Shown: in pieces, positions 7,678 to 16,066 of the stretch
How positions within the stretch are numbered: the stretch's first letter is position 1
How the letters are laid out: each line of letters opens with the position of its first letter
NCBI GenBank assembly: GCA_039809865.1
Contig: JBDHVW010000019.1
Span: 1-64,000 of the forward strand
DNA length: 64,000 nt
DNA from: QWHO01 sp039809865
Lineage (GTDB): Bacteria > Vulcanimicrobiota > Xenobia > Xenobiales > QWHO01
Reading direction: 5' to 3'
Translations under genes and position numbers: made by a program
Notes under the pieces: model-generated
What the model was told of the DNA's origin: nothing
The model's database searches: none
The model's input: only the letters and a program-made list of their open reading frames with translations

Positions 7678-8769
7678 ATGGCCGACAGCATGCCTGCTCC
7701 CCTGTTGAAAGAACTGGTGGCGGTGGACTCGGTGTCGGCCGGGTCCAATCTGCCCATCGCCACGCTGCTGCGCGAGAAGCTCGAGAAGCTCGGGTTTGCC
7801 GTGGAGATGCGACCGCATACGGAAGGGAAAGTCAACCTGGTGGCGCGGGCGGGGCCGCTGCGCGAGGGGGGGCTGGCGCTGGTCTCGCACACCGACACCG
7901 TGCCCTACGACCCGGCCTGGCGCGAAGCCCTGGTCTTGACGGAGCGCGACGGCAAGCTGTTCGGACGGGGCGCGGTGGATACCAAAGCGGGCACCGCCTG
8001 CGCCCTCTGGGCCCTGCAGCAGCTCGACCTCTCGGCTCTCAAAGAGCCGCTGGTGGTGGTCTGCACGGCCGATGAGGAGATCGGCTGCCTGGGCGCCAAA
8101 CGACTGCTGGCCGAGAAAGCGCTGCGCGTGCAGCACGCCCTCGTGGCCGAGCCGACCCGCATGATTCCCGTCTACGCGCACAAGGGCTACTGGGCTGCCG
8201 AGGTCGAGGTGCTGGGCAAAGAGGGGCACAGCGCCTTCCCCGATACCGGCCAGAACGCGATCTTCAAAGCGGCCCGCTTGTTGACGCGCCTGGAACGCAT
8301 CGCTGAAGAGATGAAGCAGCACCGTCACGAGGACTTCGACCCGCCCTACACGACGCTCAACGTGGGCACCATCGCGGGGGGGAAGGCGCGCAACGTGATC
8401 GCGGGCAGCGTGCAGTTCCCCCTGGAGTGGCGTCCGGTGCCGGGCCAGGACGGGGAGCTCGTGACCGGCAAGGTCCTCAGCGTGCTCGACGACGCCACGA
8501 CCTTCGACGTGGTCCGGCGCGATCCGGCCGCCTACACCGACCCCTCGGCGCCCATCGTGCAAGCCCTGAGTCAGCTCTGCGGCAATCCCCCGGGGACGAT
8601 CCCCTTCGGCACCGAGCTGCCCTACCTGGTGGGCCTGGGGGCTCAGGCGGTGGTGTTCGGGCCGGGCGACATCCGGGTGGCCCACCAGACGGGGGAATAC
8701 GTCCCCCAGGCCGAGCTGGTGGAAGCGGCCCGGATCTACCTGGAGATGATCCGGCGGTTCTGCTTTTAA
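7678..8769 (+). CDS. M20-family metallohydrolase, acetylornithine deacetylase-like
   Basis: This 363-residue protein matches the ArgE/DapE/CPG2 branch of M20 di-zinc amidohydrolases. Zinc and catalytic residues are in place: LVSHTDTVP (His and Asp), GRGAVDTKAGTA (bridging Asp), CTADEEIGC (catalytic Glu and Glu ligand), LVAEPT (Glu/Asp ligand) and VAHQTGEYV (last His). The dimerisation domain lies between about 165 and 275. It cleaves an N-acyl group from an amino acid or a short peptide; the last step to ornithine is one option, but no arginine genes are adjacent. A second ATG at 7690 is an alternative start. Confidence 0.88.
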   Translation: MADSMPAPLLKELVAVDSVSAGSNLPIATLLREKLEKLGFAVEMRPHTEGKVNLVARAGPLREGGLALVSHTDTVPYDPAWREALVLTERDGKLFGRGAVDTKAGTACALWALQQLDLSALKEPLVVVCTADEEIGCLGAKRLLAEKALRVQHALVAEPTRMIPVYAHKGYWAAEVEVLGKEGHSAFPDTGQNAIFKAARLLTRLERIAEEMKQHRHEDFDPPYTTLNVGTIAGGKARNVIAGSVQFPLEWRPVPGQDGELVTGKVLSVLDDATTFDVVRRDPAAYTDPSAPIVQALSQLCGNPPGTIPFGTELPYLVGLGAQAVVFGPGDIRVAHQTGEYVPQAELVEAARIYLEMIRRFCF

Positions 8770-8832
8770 GGTTTTTTTCAGGGCTCGTACATACACTCTG
8801 GCTCCCGAATTCCACCCCTGGAGGACGTCCCG

Positions 8833-9675
8833 ATGCCCGCCAGCGCTAACTTCCGAGCCGAGAATCAGATCCTGTTCTCCCTGCCCCTGCTGCGCAACAC
8901 GCGCATCCAGACCGAAGTGCAGGGCCGGACGCTCGGGCTGGGGCCCATCGACGTGCTGGACGTCAACAAGAACAACACCGCCGACTACGGGGTGCGGGAA
9001 GGCACCAAGGAGAAGCCGATCCACACGCTGTCCATCGGCGAACCGGTGATCGGCACGCAGGATCGTCCCAGCCTGGCGATGATCGAGTCGCTCAAGCCCG
9101 ACCAGGTGGTGACCCAGGACCAGCTCGCGCCGGGCTACCTGGTGGCCCGCCAGGCCTCGATGGTGGCGGTCGGCCCCCAGAGCCAGATGATCGTGCACGA
9201 CACCCAGCCCCTGGAAGTCTTCGCGGGCGTGCTGGGCTTCAAAGAGCCGGACGTGCGCTACGCGGTCGACTTGCACACCAACGAGTTCCTGATCTACAAG
9301 CCGGGCGCCGCAACCGCCCCCGAGCCGGCTCCGACAGGCGTGGTCAAGACCGCCTCGGGCCTGGAGTACGAGATCGTCAAGAAAGGCGAGGGCGCCCCCG
9401 CCAAGATCGGCCAGAAGGTCAAAGTGCATTACGTGGGGACCCTGGCCGAGGGGGGCAAGGAGTTCGACTCCAGCCGCAAGCGCAACCAGCCCTTCGAGTT
9501 CAAGCTGGGGGCCGGACAGGTCATCCGCGGCTGGGACGAGGGCGTGCAGGGGATGCAGCCCGGCGAGATCCGCCAACTGACGATCCCCAGCAACCTGGGC
9601 TACGGCGAGCGCGGCGCGGGCCAGGACATTCCGCCCAACGCGGCCCTCAAGTTCGAGGTGGAGTTCGTCGGCTAA
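8833..9675 (+). CDS. FKBP-type peptidyl-prolyl isomerase with novel N-terminal domain
   Basis: The 280-residue product begins 7 nt after a GGAGG. Its last ~110 residues are an FKBP domain: SGLEYEIVKKGEG, VKVHYVGTL, FDSSRKRNQPFEF, GQVIRGWDEGVQGM, IPSNLGYGERGAG, IPPNAALKFEVEFVG. These include the Tyr, Phe, Trp and Tyr lining the proline pocket. Residues 1-165 are a separate domain I do not recognise, with no signal peptide (SANFRAENQILFSLPLLRNT, PIDVLDVNKNNTADYG). FKBP enzymes speed cis-trans prolyl isomerisation and often act as chaperones. The 3' end overlaps the convergent reverse transcriptase gene by 29 nt. Confidence 0.85.
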   Translation: MPASANFRAENQILFSLPLLRNTRIQTEVQGRTLGLGPIDVLDVNKNNTADYGVREGTKEKPIHTLSIGEPVIGTQDRPSLAMIESLKPDQVVTQDQLAPGYLVARQASMVAVGPQSQMIVHDTQPLEVFAGVLGFKEPDVRYAVDLHTNEFLIYKPGAATAPEPAPTGVVKTASGLEYEIVKKGEGAPAKIGQKVKVHYVGTLAEGGKEFDSSRKRNQPFEFKLGAGQVIRGWDEGVQGMQPGEIRQLTIPSNLGYGERGAGQDIPPNAALKFEVEFVG

Positions 9676-10870
9676 GGGCCTCCGCCTGAGCGCGGTTGAG
9701 CATCTGGAGATAGGCCAGCTTGCCCTGCATGTCTTTGCCCTGATGGAGAGCCGCCCGGATGCGGCGGCGGTCCTGGCGGGAGAGACCCATCACCTCGTTG
9801 ACCACCACCCCCGTGACGGACTGGCGCCGGCCGCGGCCCATGAGCGCGGTCTTTTTCGGATGGACCGCGAAGCCCTCCGCCTCGACGATGCGCGAGGCGC
9901 GCTGCTGCAAGCCCCAGGCGGATTTGCGGTCCGGACCCGAAAAGGTCAGGTCGTCAGCGTAACGCGTGTAGGTAAAACCGAATTTGCGCGCCAGACCCGT
10001 AAGGCGCCGGTCCAGACGCAGCACGACGGCGTTGCAGAGGCCAGGACTGGTGGGCGCTCCCTGCACGCAGTGGCGCGGCCCCACCGGGACATGATAGACC
10101 TGTCCCTCCACCGAAACAGGCTGCCGCACGGACTCGGTCATCAAGAGCGCCAGCGCGCTGGCCACCGGGTAGCCATAGCCGTAAGCGATCAGCAGGCCCC
10201 GCACGCGCGAGAACGTGACCGTGGGAAAGAAGTCCTTCAGATCGAGCTTCATGACCACTCGCTTACCGACATGCTGCACCGCTCCCGTGGCGATGCTGCG
10301 TCCCTTGCGGAAGCCGTGGGCGCACTCGTGGACGGGGAGCTTCTCGACCACCAGCGCCAGCAGCTTGCGCTGAAGGGCCTTCAGACGGCGCTTGGGGGCC
10401 ATGATGAAGCGCTCCCCCCCGCCGCGTTTGGGCACCGCGAACGTCACGTAGTGGCGAGCCTTCTCTTTCTCGCGGTGCATCGCGAAGAACCAGAGCTGCT
10501 TGAGCGTGAGGCCGAGCGCCGCGGCCAGCTCTTCCTCGGACTTCCAGACGGGCAGACCCAGGCGCGTCAGCTGGTCGGCGTCCGGCAACAGGTCGCGCAG
10601 GTTGCGGTTGCGGGTGCGCATCGTTCCGCCGAACAACCTCTGCGCCTCGCTCTTGCTCATCAGGCGCTTCACCTTGCCGAAGCGGACAGGAGCCTTCGCC
10701 TTGGGCAGCAGACGGCGGTCGCGCAGTGCCCTGCGGCGGTGCTCGGGCTTTAGGGGACCGCCGCTGACGTCCACCTGCTCGCTGACCGCCTCGTCCTCGG
10801 AAAGGCGGCTGACGTCGCGCGCGGGCGGCTGCCCGGTGAGCTTGGACTTGACCCACTTCCACAGGCTCAT
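9647..10870 (-). CDS. Retron-type reverse transcriptase
   Basis: This 407-residue RT has all the expected blocks: VPKRGGGERFIMAPK (about 147-160), HGFRKGRSIATGA (185-197), KLDLKDFFPTV (208-218, motif A), CVQGAPTSPGLCNAV (268-282), YTRYADDLTFSG (301-312, catalytic YADD) and HPKKTALMG then SVTGVVVNE (337-359), the VTG signature of retron RTs. The first ~110 residues form a basic extension without known domain, as in the myxobacterial-type retron RTs. It has no maturase/En part, so it is not a group II intron RT. A candidate msr-msd RNA lies 3 nt upstream. It would prime cDNA from that RNA to make branched msDNA. Confidence 0.92.
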   Translation of the reverse strand: MSLWKWVKSKLTGQPPARDVSRLSEDEAVSEQVDVSGGPLKPEHRRRALRDRRLLPKAKAPVRFGKVKRLMSKSEAQRLFGGTMRTRNRNLRDLLPDADQLTRLGLPVWKSEEELAAALGLTLKQLWFFAMHREKEKARHYVTFAVPKRGGGERFIMAPKRRLKALQRKLLALVVEKLPVHECAHGFRKGRSIATGAVQHVGKRVVMKLDLKDFFPTVTFSRVRGLLIAYGYGYPVASALALLMTESVRQPVSVEGQVYHVPVGPRHCVQGAPTSPGLCNAVVLRLDRRLTGLARKFGFTYTRYADDLTFSGPDRKSAWGLQQRASRIVEAEGFAVHPKKTALMGRGRRQSVTGVVVNEVMGLSRQDRRRIRAALHQGKDMQGKLAYLQMLNRAQAEALSRRTPPRT

Positions 10871-10873
10871 AGA

Positions 10874-11034
10874 GGGTGGGGACTCCGGCCCGAAGCTACT
10901 TGCGAGGCCCTGGACTCAGGGCTCCCCGTTGTTTGGCACAATGGGGACCTTGGCGACGTATTGGCGACAATCCGCCTCCGCGGCGAAACACCGCGGCGTG
11001 AATGGCTAACTCTGCGGGGCCGGATCCCCCACCC
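10874..11034 (-). ncRNA. Candidate retron msr-msd RNA
   Basis: This 161-nt stretch immediately upstream of the RT has the plan of a retron RNA. Its ends are 17-nt inverted repeats: GGGTGGGG-GAT-CCGGCC at 11034-11018 and GGCCGG-AGT-CCCCACCC at 10890-10874. Fourteen of 17 positions pair, matching a1/a2. Eight nt inside a1 is TTAGC, a match to the branching-G context I recall from Ec86. Next is a 6-bp hairpin, CCGCGG-TGTTTCG-CCGCGG, whose loop contains GTTTCG, as in an msr stem of Ec86. The msd half holds CCCCATTGT-loop-ACAACGGGG and CCCTG-AGTC-CAGGG hairpins. The exact RNA/DNA junction cannot be set from sequence. Confidence 0.75.
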
Positions 11035-11042
11035 GAAGACGG

Positions 11043-12482
11043 TCATTCGTCGCTCTCCCCCACCGGAGCCTCCACCGAGCTGGCGGAATCCACCCTCAGG
11101 TCGGTGCTGCGCGCCACCAGGGCCAGAATGTGCTCGCAGGGCCCCCGCGACAGCAAGTGCTCGGCGAAGAACGGACACTCACAGGTGGCAAAGATCGTCC
11201 GGCCGCGCTCGTTGACGACCGCCTCGACGGCCTTTCCGTCGACCAGGCCCAGCACCCGCCAGTCGCGGTAAATGACCTCACGCTCCACTCGACCCTCGGG
11301 CGTATGGAAACGGCGCAGCTTACGGGTCTCCTGCGGTTGGCAGCTCGTGACCTCAACGGTCAACAGAGGGACGCGAGCCAGACGGACGTCCGGCTCGGGC
11401 CGGATGGGCTTGCCGAAAAGCTCGCGGTAACGGTATTCCTTGCGGTCCTGGTCGTACAGCGCCATACCCTGGCGGGCCAGCAGGTCGAGCAGCGGGGCGG
11501 GCTCCTTCAGGGTAAGCTTCTGGCGCAGCTCGGCCAGGACCGGTGCGGGGTCGCCCTCGGGCGGGGGGGACAGAAGCGAGAATCCAGGCTCGAGGAAGCT
11601 GCGGCTCGCAAAGCCCGAAAGGCCGACCAGAAAGCGCATGCAGGGCAGGTCCAGCTGGTAGAACGTGGGCAGACCGCGACCTTTGAGGAAGATCTGGGCC
11701 CGCTCGGCAAATGGGAGCAGCGATTCAAGCAGCCGCAGGCGGTCGCGCCCCCAGGTGCGCGTGACCTTCGGCTCGGTGTAGCCGTGCACGGTATCGTGCA
11801 GCACGAACGACTTCTCCCACGGCTCGAGCACGATGCGCACGGGCTCGCCCGGAGCGAACTCGAAACGCAGCGCGCGCGGAGAGATGCGGCCTTTGGTGTA
11901 GCGTAGGAAACGAATCGGAGCCAGCAGGTCGACCGGACGGGCGATCAGGCGGATTCCGGGCAGCGTATGAGCGGCCTGGAGCTCGACGAGGCCTTTGAGG
12001 AAGGCGTCCGGGAGCTCGACCTCGGGGGCGAAACGGCCCCCTCCTCGAGTGGTCTCCAGATCGAACCCGGCCGGGTCGATGGAGAATCGGGTCGCGCGCG
12101 AGGAGCGCATCTCGCCCAGGGCGCCCCACATCCAGGCATTGAAATCGACGCAGGTCGTGCCGGTCTGCACCTCGCCCTGGATTTCGAACAGTTGCGGGTC
12201 GAGGGCTAGCTGGACGTAGGCGGAGAGGTCGGCGCTGAAACCCTCGAGCAAGATCTGGTCGGGGTGGACCGTAACGACCGGATCGACGTCGTGGTAGTCG
12301 TCGCCGCCGCGCCAGCTCCAGAGAGCCTCGCCGAAAGCGCGCAGGGCAAACCTCAGGAGCGGGACCTCCTTTTTGACCAGCGCGTTGAAGCGCACGGGAC
12401 GCTCGGCGGCCAGGCCCAGGAGAGCCCTGTCTTTGGAGGACTCGAAGACGCTCGGAGTCGGATAGTTGAAGACGAAGATCAC
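11043..12482 (-). CDS. SWIM zinc-finger protein
   Basis: In this 479-residue protein only the C-terminal SWIM finger is recognisable: ATCECPFFAEHLLSRGPCEHI (about 428-450), the CxC...CxH metal site that binds DNA or protein partners. The preceding ~420 residues form one or more beta-rich domains I cannot assign (VEVTSCQPQETRKLRR, REVIYRDWRVLGLVDGKAVEA just before the finger). It lies 37 nt behind the large helical protein at 12520-14319 and 9 nt ahead of the retron RNA, so all may sit on one transcript. SWIM proteins next to large helical proteins occur in several bacterial groups; their role is unknown. Confidence 0.8.
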   Translation of the reverse strand: MIFVFNYPTPSVFESSKDRALLGLAAERPVRFNALVKKEVPLLRFALRAFGEALWSWRGGDDYHDVDPVVTVHPDQILLEGFSADLSAYVQLALDPQLFEIQGEVQTGTTCVDFNAWMWGALGEMRSSRATRFSIDPAGFDLETTRGGGRFAPEVELPDAFLKGLVELQAAHTLPGIRLIARPVDLLAPIRFLRYTKGRISPRALRFEFAPGEPVRIVLEPWEKSFVLHDTVHGYTEPKVTRTWGRDRLRLLESLLPFAERAQIFLKGRGLPTFYQLDLPCMRFLVGLSGFASRSFLEPGFSLLSPPPEGDPAPVLAELRQKLTLKEPAPLLDLLARQGMALYDQDRKEYRYRELFGKPIRPEPDVRLARVPLLTVEVTSCQPQETRKLRRFHTPEGRVEREVIYRDWRVLGLVDGKAVEAVVNERGRTIFATCECPFFAEHLLSRGPCEHILALVARSTDLRVDSASSVEAPVGESDE

Positions 12483-12519
12483 GAAGAGAGCCTCGGGACG
12501 GCGGGGTTCGTGGCCATTA

Positions 12520-14319
12520 TCATCGGTAAATCACCGGTTCTTCCGTCGGGGAGCGGAGGGAGGGCCAGCGATGCAGCAACTGGCCCAGCAGACCGACCAG
12601 CTTCTCCTTCGGGTAGCGGAGGTCGGGCAAGGACAGGGCCATACGCGCCCGAGAATGGACCTGCTGGGCGACCTCCAGCGAGTCGCCGGCGACGTTGGCC
12701 AGGGCCTGGAAAGCCAGCATCCGGGTGGAGCGGTGCAGCGGGCGCAGGAGGGTGGCCAGCAGCAAGCTGAGGTGCTGGCGGCCCACCGCCCGGGCCCGCG
12801 GGTCGTCCAGCCCCAGCACGCGATAGGCCAGCGCCTGGACGTGGATCTCGGAGCCCTCGACCAGGTCCGAGAGCGACTCGGGAGCATCCAGAAAGCTGGC
12901 AGCGGAACGCTCGAACAAGAGCCGCGCCAGCGGATTCTGTTGCATCAGCCTGTCATAGCGCCAACCCAGCGCATAGGCGGGCACGCGCGTGAGAACCGAG
13001 GCCGCCCGGCGAGCGAACTCGGGGCACTTCTGGTAATACTCGTAAAGCCTGGCCACCTCGCCCCGGGCGTGGGGCACCGCCAGGTAGCGGCTGGCCAGAA
13101 AATCCAGCAACTCGACATCGTCCAGCACCAGTGCGCGGTCGACCAGCTTTTCGTAGACGGGCTTGTCCGACCAGGGCGCGACCTGGAGATGCACACGGTA
13201 AGCCCCCCGCACCAGCGCCGGATACTTTTCGTAGAGCGCGATCGCCGTGCTCTCCTCCAGCGCGATGACGCGCGCCAGGCCGATGGGGCCGAGGTTGAGC
13301 TCGCGGCCCACGCCCGCCACCGCCAGCAGGTCTTCCAGCCGATCGGACTGGACCAGGGTCCGCACGATGGAGTTGAAATCCTTCGGGGGAGCACAGATGC
13401 GCACCAGCGCGGCCCAGAGATCCTTCCAGCCGGAACGCTCGGCCAGGGCGAGCAGCTTGCCGTAATGACCCTTCATCAGCCAGGGGGTCCAGACGTCGCC
13501 GAGATGGCGCATCACGTAGGGCATCACGTCGCGTCCGCGGGCCTCGAGCAGCTTCAAGAGCCCCGCGCCCGGATCGCCCCGCATCCCCTCCGGGTGGCGC
13601 TTCTCCAGCTCGCGCAGTAGCTCGCCCGGGTCTTTGACGAGCGCGGCCAGGTCCACCACGTCCGCCTCCCAGCGGGCGGCCGGAACCTGGCGGCGGTAAA
13701 GCTTGAACGCGAACCCGTCCTCGCGCTTGCGGGCGGTCGTGAAGAGGCGCTCCCAGAAGACCGGCTTGAGCATCGACCACGGCAGATGCTTGAGGATGAA
13801 CGGCGCGGCCCCGGCCGGGTCGCGATCGTAGAGCAGCAGCGCCGTGTCTTCGTCGAGCTGGAACCAGACATCCAGCTTGCGCAACTCGAGGCGCAGCCGG
13901 GCCGTGCCCAGCGAAGCGGTACGACGGCGCAGCTCCTCGTTGAAGAGGGGATTGGCCTTGTTGGAGCGCCAGCCGGCCGTGTCCATCATCTTCCAGAACC
14001 AGAGGCGCTGAAAGAGCTCCACATCGTCCTTGCCGTCCACCTCGGCCAGCCAGGTGGTGAGCTCCCCCGTCCACTTGAGCGGTTTGAACAGAGCGTGGCT
14101 GCTCATGTGGGCCAGCAAGAACGGGCGGAACAGCACGGGGTCGCGGCGGAACAGCGGCGGGGCCCAGCTCAGGGTGAGGCCTCCGAAGGCCCAGTGGCGG
14201 GCCAGCGGCTCCAGCTCCTTCAGCAGCGTCCTGTCGTCGAGCGAAGAGGCCAGCAGCGCGCGGACCTTCTCCTCGAGCTGTTTGGGCTTGAGCTTGGCGA
14301 GGGACTCAGAGCTCGCCAA
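12520..14319 (-). CDS. Large helical protein, HEAT/TPR-like, partner of SWIM protein
   Basis: The 599-residue protein is almost entirely alpha-helical, with repeated Leu/Ala/Arg helices of 15-20 residues suggestive of a HEAT- or TPR-like solenoid (for example AALVKDPGELLRELEKRHPE, LVDRALVLDDVELLDFLASR). It has no signal peptide, membrane segment or catalytic motif I can see. Its start overlaps the end of the cytosine deaminase gene by 14 nt, and the SWIM gene follows after 37 nt, so the three form an operon. A scaffold or adaptor working with the SWIM protein is an inference from context only. Confidence 0.75.
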   Translation of the reverse strand: MASSESLAKLKPKQLEEKVRALLASSLDDRTLLKELEPLARHWAFGGLTLSWAPPLFRRDPVLFRPFLLAHMSSHALFKPLKWTGELTTWLAEVDGKDDVELFQRLWFWKMMDTAGWRSNKANPLFNEELRRRTASLGTARLRLELRKLDVWFQLDEDTALLLYDRDPAGAAPFILKHLPWSMLKPVFWERLFTTARKREDGFAFKLYRRQVPAARWEADVVDLAALVKDPGELLRELEKRHPEGMRGDPGAGLLKLLEARGRDVMPYVMRHLGDVWTPWLMKGHYGKLLALAERSGWKDLWAALVRICAPPKDFNSIVRTLVQSDRLEDLLAVAGVGRELNLGPIGLARVIALEESTAIALYEKYPALVRGAYRVHLQVAPWSDKPVYEKLVDRALVLDDVELLDFLASRYLAVPHARGEVARLYEYYQKCPEFARRAASVLTRVPAYALGWRYDRLMQQNPLARLLFERSAASFLDAPESLSDLVEGSEIHVQALAYRVLGLDDPRARAVGRQHLSLLLATLLRPLHRSTRMLAFQALANVAGDSLEVAQQVHSRARMALSLPDLRYPKEKLVGLLGQLLHRWPSLRSPTEEPVIYR

Positions 14320-14740
14320 TGTCCTCGTGCCAGAGCCGCGGGTTGTCCTGGATGAACTTCTTCATCATCTCGTGGCACTCGTCCAGATCGAGATCGATGA
14401 CCTCGATCCCGTGCGACTCCATGAAGGGACGAGCCCCTTCGAAAGCGCGGGACTCGCCGACCACCACCTTCGGAATGCCAAATTGCACGGAGGCCCCCGC
14501 GCACAGGTAGCAGGGCATCAGGGTGGAGTAGAGGACCGTGTCTTTATAGGAGCCGACCCGGCCGGCCCGGCGCAGGCAGTCGATCTCGGCGTGCAAGATG
14601 GGGTCGTGCTCCTGCACGCGGCGGTTGTGACCGCGGGCGATAATCTGGCCGTCGCGGACCAGCACCGACCCGATCGGGATTCCCCCTTCGGCCAGGCCCT
14701 GACGGGCCTCCTCGATAGCAGCTCGCATGAAGTCATCCAT
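14306..14740 (-). CDS. Cytosine deaminase, yeast FCY1-type
   Basis: This 144-residue protein has the CDA fold zinc site HAEID (catalytic Glu) and PCYLCAG. It follows yeast cytosine deaminase almost along its length: GGIPIGSVLVRDG, GRVGSYKDTVLYSTLMPC, FGIPKVVVGESRAFEG, the ending MMKKFIQDNPRLWHEDIGEL. This makes free cytosine, or a close analogue base, more likely than tRNA adenosine (TadA) as substrate. The start is ATG 14740; a longer frame exists upstream but lacks conservation. It is the first gene of the operon with the helical and SWIM proteins, which is an unusual setting for pyrimidine salvage. Confidence 0.85.
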   Translation of the reverse strand: MDDFMRAAIEEARQGLAEGGIPIGSVLVRDGQIIARGHNRRVQEHDPILHAEIDCLRRAGRVGSYKDTVLYSTLMPCYLCAGASVQFGIPKVVVGESRAFEGARPFMESHGIEVIDLDLDECHEMMKKFIQDNPRLWHEDIGEL

Positions 14741-14818
14741 GCGGCGGCGCTTCGCGGATCGGGAGCCCGGGCCCTGGCGTTTCGGATCTGTTTCAGAAGC
14801 TCGTGGTAGGCTCCTGGT

Positions 14819-15997
14819 ATGCAGGTCGATTTTCCCCGCCTGCCCACGGCGTCGGGCTTCAAAAAGCGAGCCTTCGCCAGCTGGGCGCGCCAGACGGTGG
14901 ACTGTCTCGATGCAGCCGGCGGAGATGCGGTCGCGCTGGCCGGGAACGGCCATGCTTTCGTGGCTTCCAGGGGGCCCGACGGCCAGACGGTGCGGGCGGA
15001 CCTCGAGCGCCCCTTGCGGGGGGGTGGGCATGCCCGCGGCTCGTTGTCGCTGCACCGTTTCGACCGGGAAACGTGGACGCTGGTCCAGGGCCACTATCCG
15101 GGGAAGACCTTCCAGAACGGGCCCGAGAGCCAGACCGTCTCAGGGCAGGAGCCAACCCGCCCCGCGAGCGAGGCTCACCGGTTGCTGCGCGACCTGGGAA
15201 CGCTCAAGCAGCAGGAAGCAATGGCCTTGATGCACCGGGTTTGGAATGCCTGGCAAGACGGCGGAGCCAGGGGCAAGCTGGAGCTCTTTGACGGCAGCAA
15301 CTGGGTGCGGGCCTCGGGGACGCCCGATGGCAAGAGCTTCCAGACCGAGGTTGTGCGCTTTGACAGCTCCGGTAAAGAGACCCGGCGTTGCCTGATGGCG
15401 ATCGATCTCTCCGAGCAGTCCAACCTCTTTCAGATGAAGCTGAGCCCGGGACTTCCGTTCGGGCGGAGCTCGCTTCACCATCCGCTGCCCCCCACGGATC
15501 GGCCCGATCTGCGCGAGCGGCTGATCGTGAACCGGCTCCTCACCGGGGGGGCCGAAGACCGGGCCATGGCCGACCTGGAGGGGCTCGCCTCCGGGCTTGG
15601 GCCCGGCGAAAGCCTGGATGAGGCGGTGCACACTTTCGTGGAGGTCTGCGGAACACTCTTCAGCACCCTTCACGAGGTCGCGGATGAGAACTCGGTTTAC
15701 CAGGTCGTGCGAGGCCTGGATCGGCTGGGACTCGAGCCCGGCACGAGCTCGGAGGTGCTGCGCTGCTACCTGGGTAGGCCCGCTTCGGACAAAACTGCGG
15801 CGGGCTTCGCCACGTTCGCTCAGCTTCTGCGCGAGGAGCCAGACCCGGTCGCTGCTGGCCGGAGTTACGCCCGCGATCCCGTGGTATGGGAAGAGGCTCG
15901 CCAACTGGCCGAGCAAATCCGTCCGGGGGACCAGGGGATTCAGGAAACCGCCCGGCAGGTCGTCATCGGAGGAGTGCGGTTGCGCAAGAAGCCCTGA
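14819..15997 (+). CDS. Hypothetical protein with IGGVRLRKKP tail
   Basis: This 392-residue protein is divergent from the deaminase gene across 78 nt. It has no signal peptide, membrane helix or known domain. The N-terminal ~120 residues are beta-rich, with repeated short turns (GDAVALAGNGHAFVASRG, GSLSLHRFDRETWTLVQG). The middle is mixed, and 230-380 is helical and acidic (GGAEDRAMADLEGLASG, VVRGLDRLGLEPGTSSEV). The end TARQVVIGGVRLRKKP is the tail shared with three other proteins here, separated from the body by a flexible linker. Confidence 0.75.
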   Translation: MQVDFPRLPTASGFKKRAFASWARQTVDCLDAAGGDAVALAGNGHAFVASRGPDGQTVRADLERPLRGGGHARGSLSLHRFDRETWTLVQGHYPGKTFQNGPESQTVSGQEPTRPASEAHRLLRDLGTLKQQEAMALMHRVWNAWQDGGARGKLELFDGSNWVRASGTPDGKSFQTEVVRFDSSGKETRRCLMAIDLSEQSNLFQMKLSPGLPFGRSSLHHPLPPTDRPDLRERLIVNRLLTGGAEDRAMADLEGLASGLGPGESLDEAVHTFVEVCGTLFSTLHEVADENSVYQVVRGLDRLGLEPGTSSEVLRCYLGRPASDKTAAGFATFAQLLREEPDPVAAGRSYARDPVVWEEARQLAEQIRPGDQGIQETARQVVIGGVRLRKKP

Positions 15998-16066
15998 GCT
16001 CGATCGCCGGAAAGCAACAAGCCGGTAATGGCCTCCGGAGACGGCCTTTGTTAGGGTTCGGGGCGT

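Noticed and set aside
9647..10870. Group II intron or CRISPR-associated reverse transcriptase
   Set aside because: No maturase or endonuclease domain, no intron RNA domains, no CRISPR array or cas gene; the VTG motif and upstream inverted repeats point to a retron.
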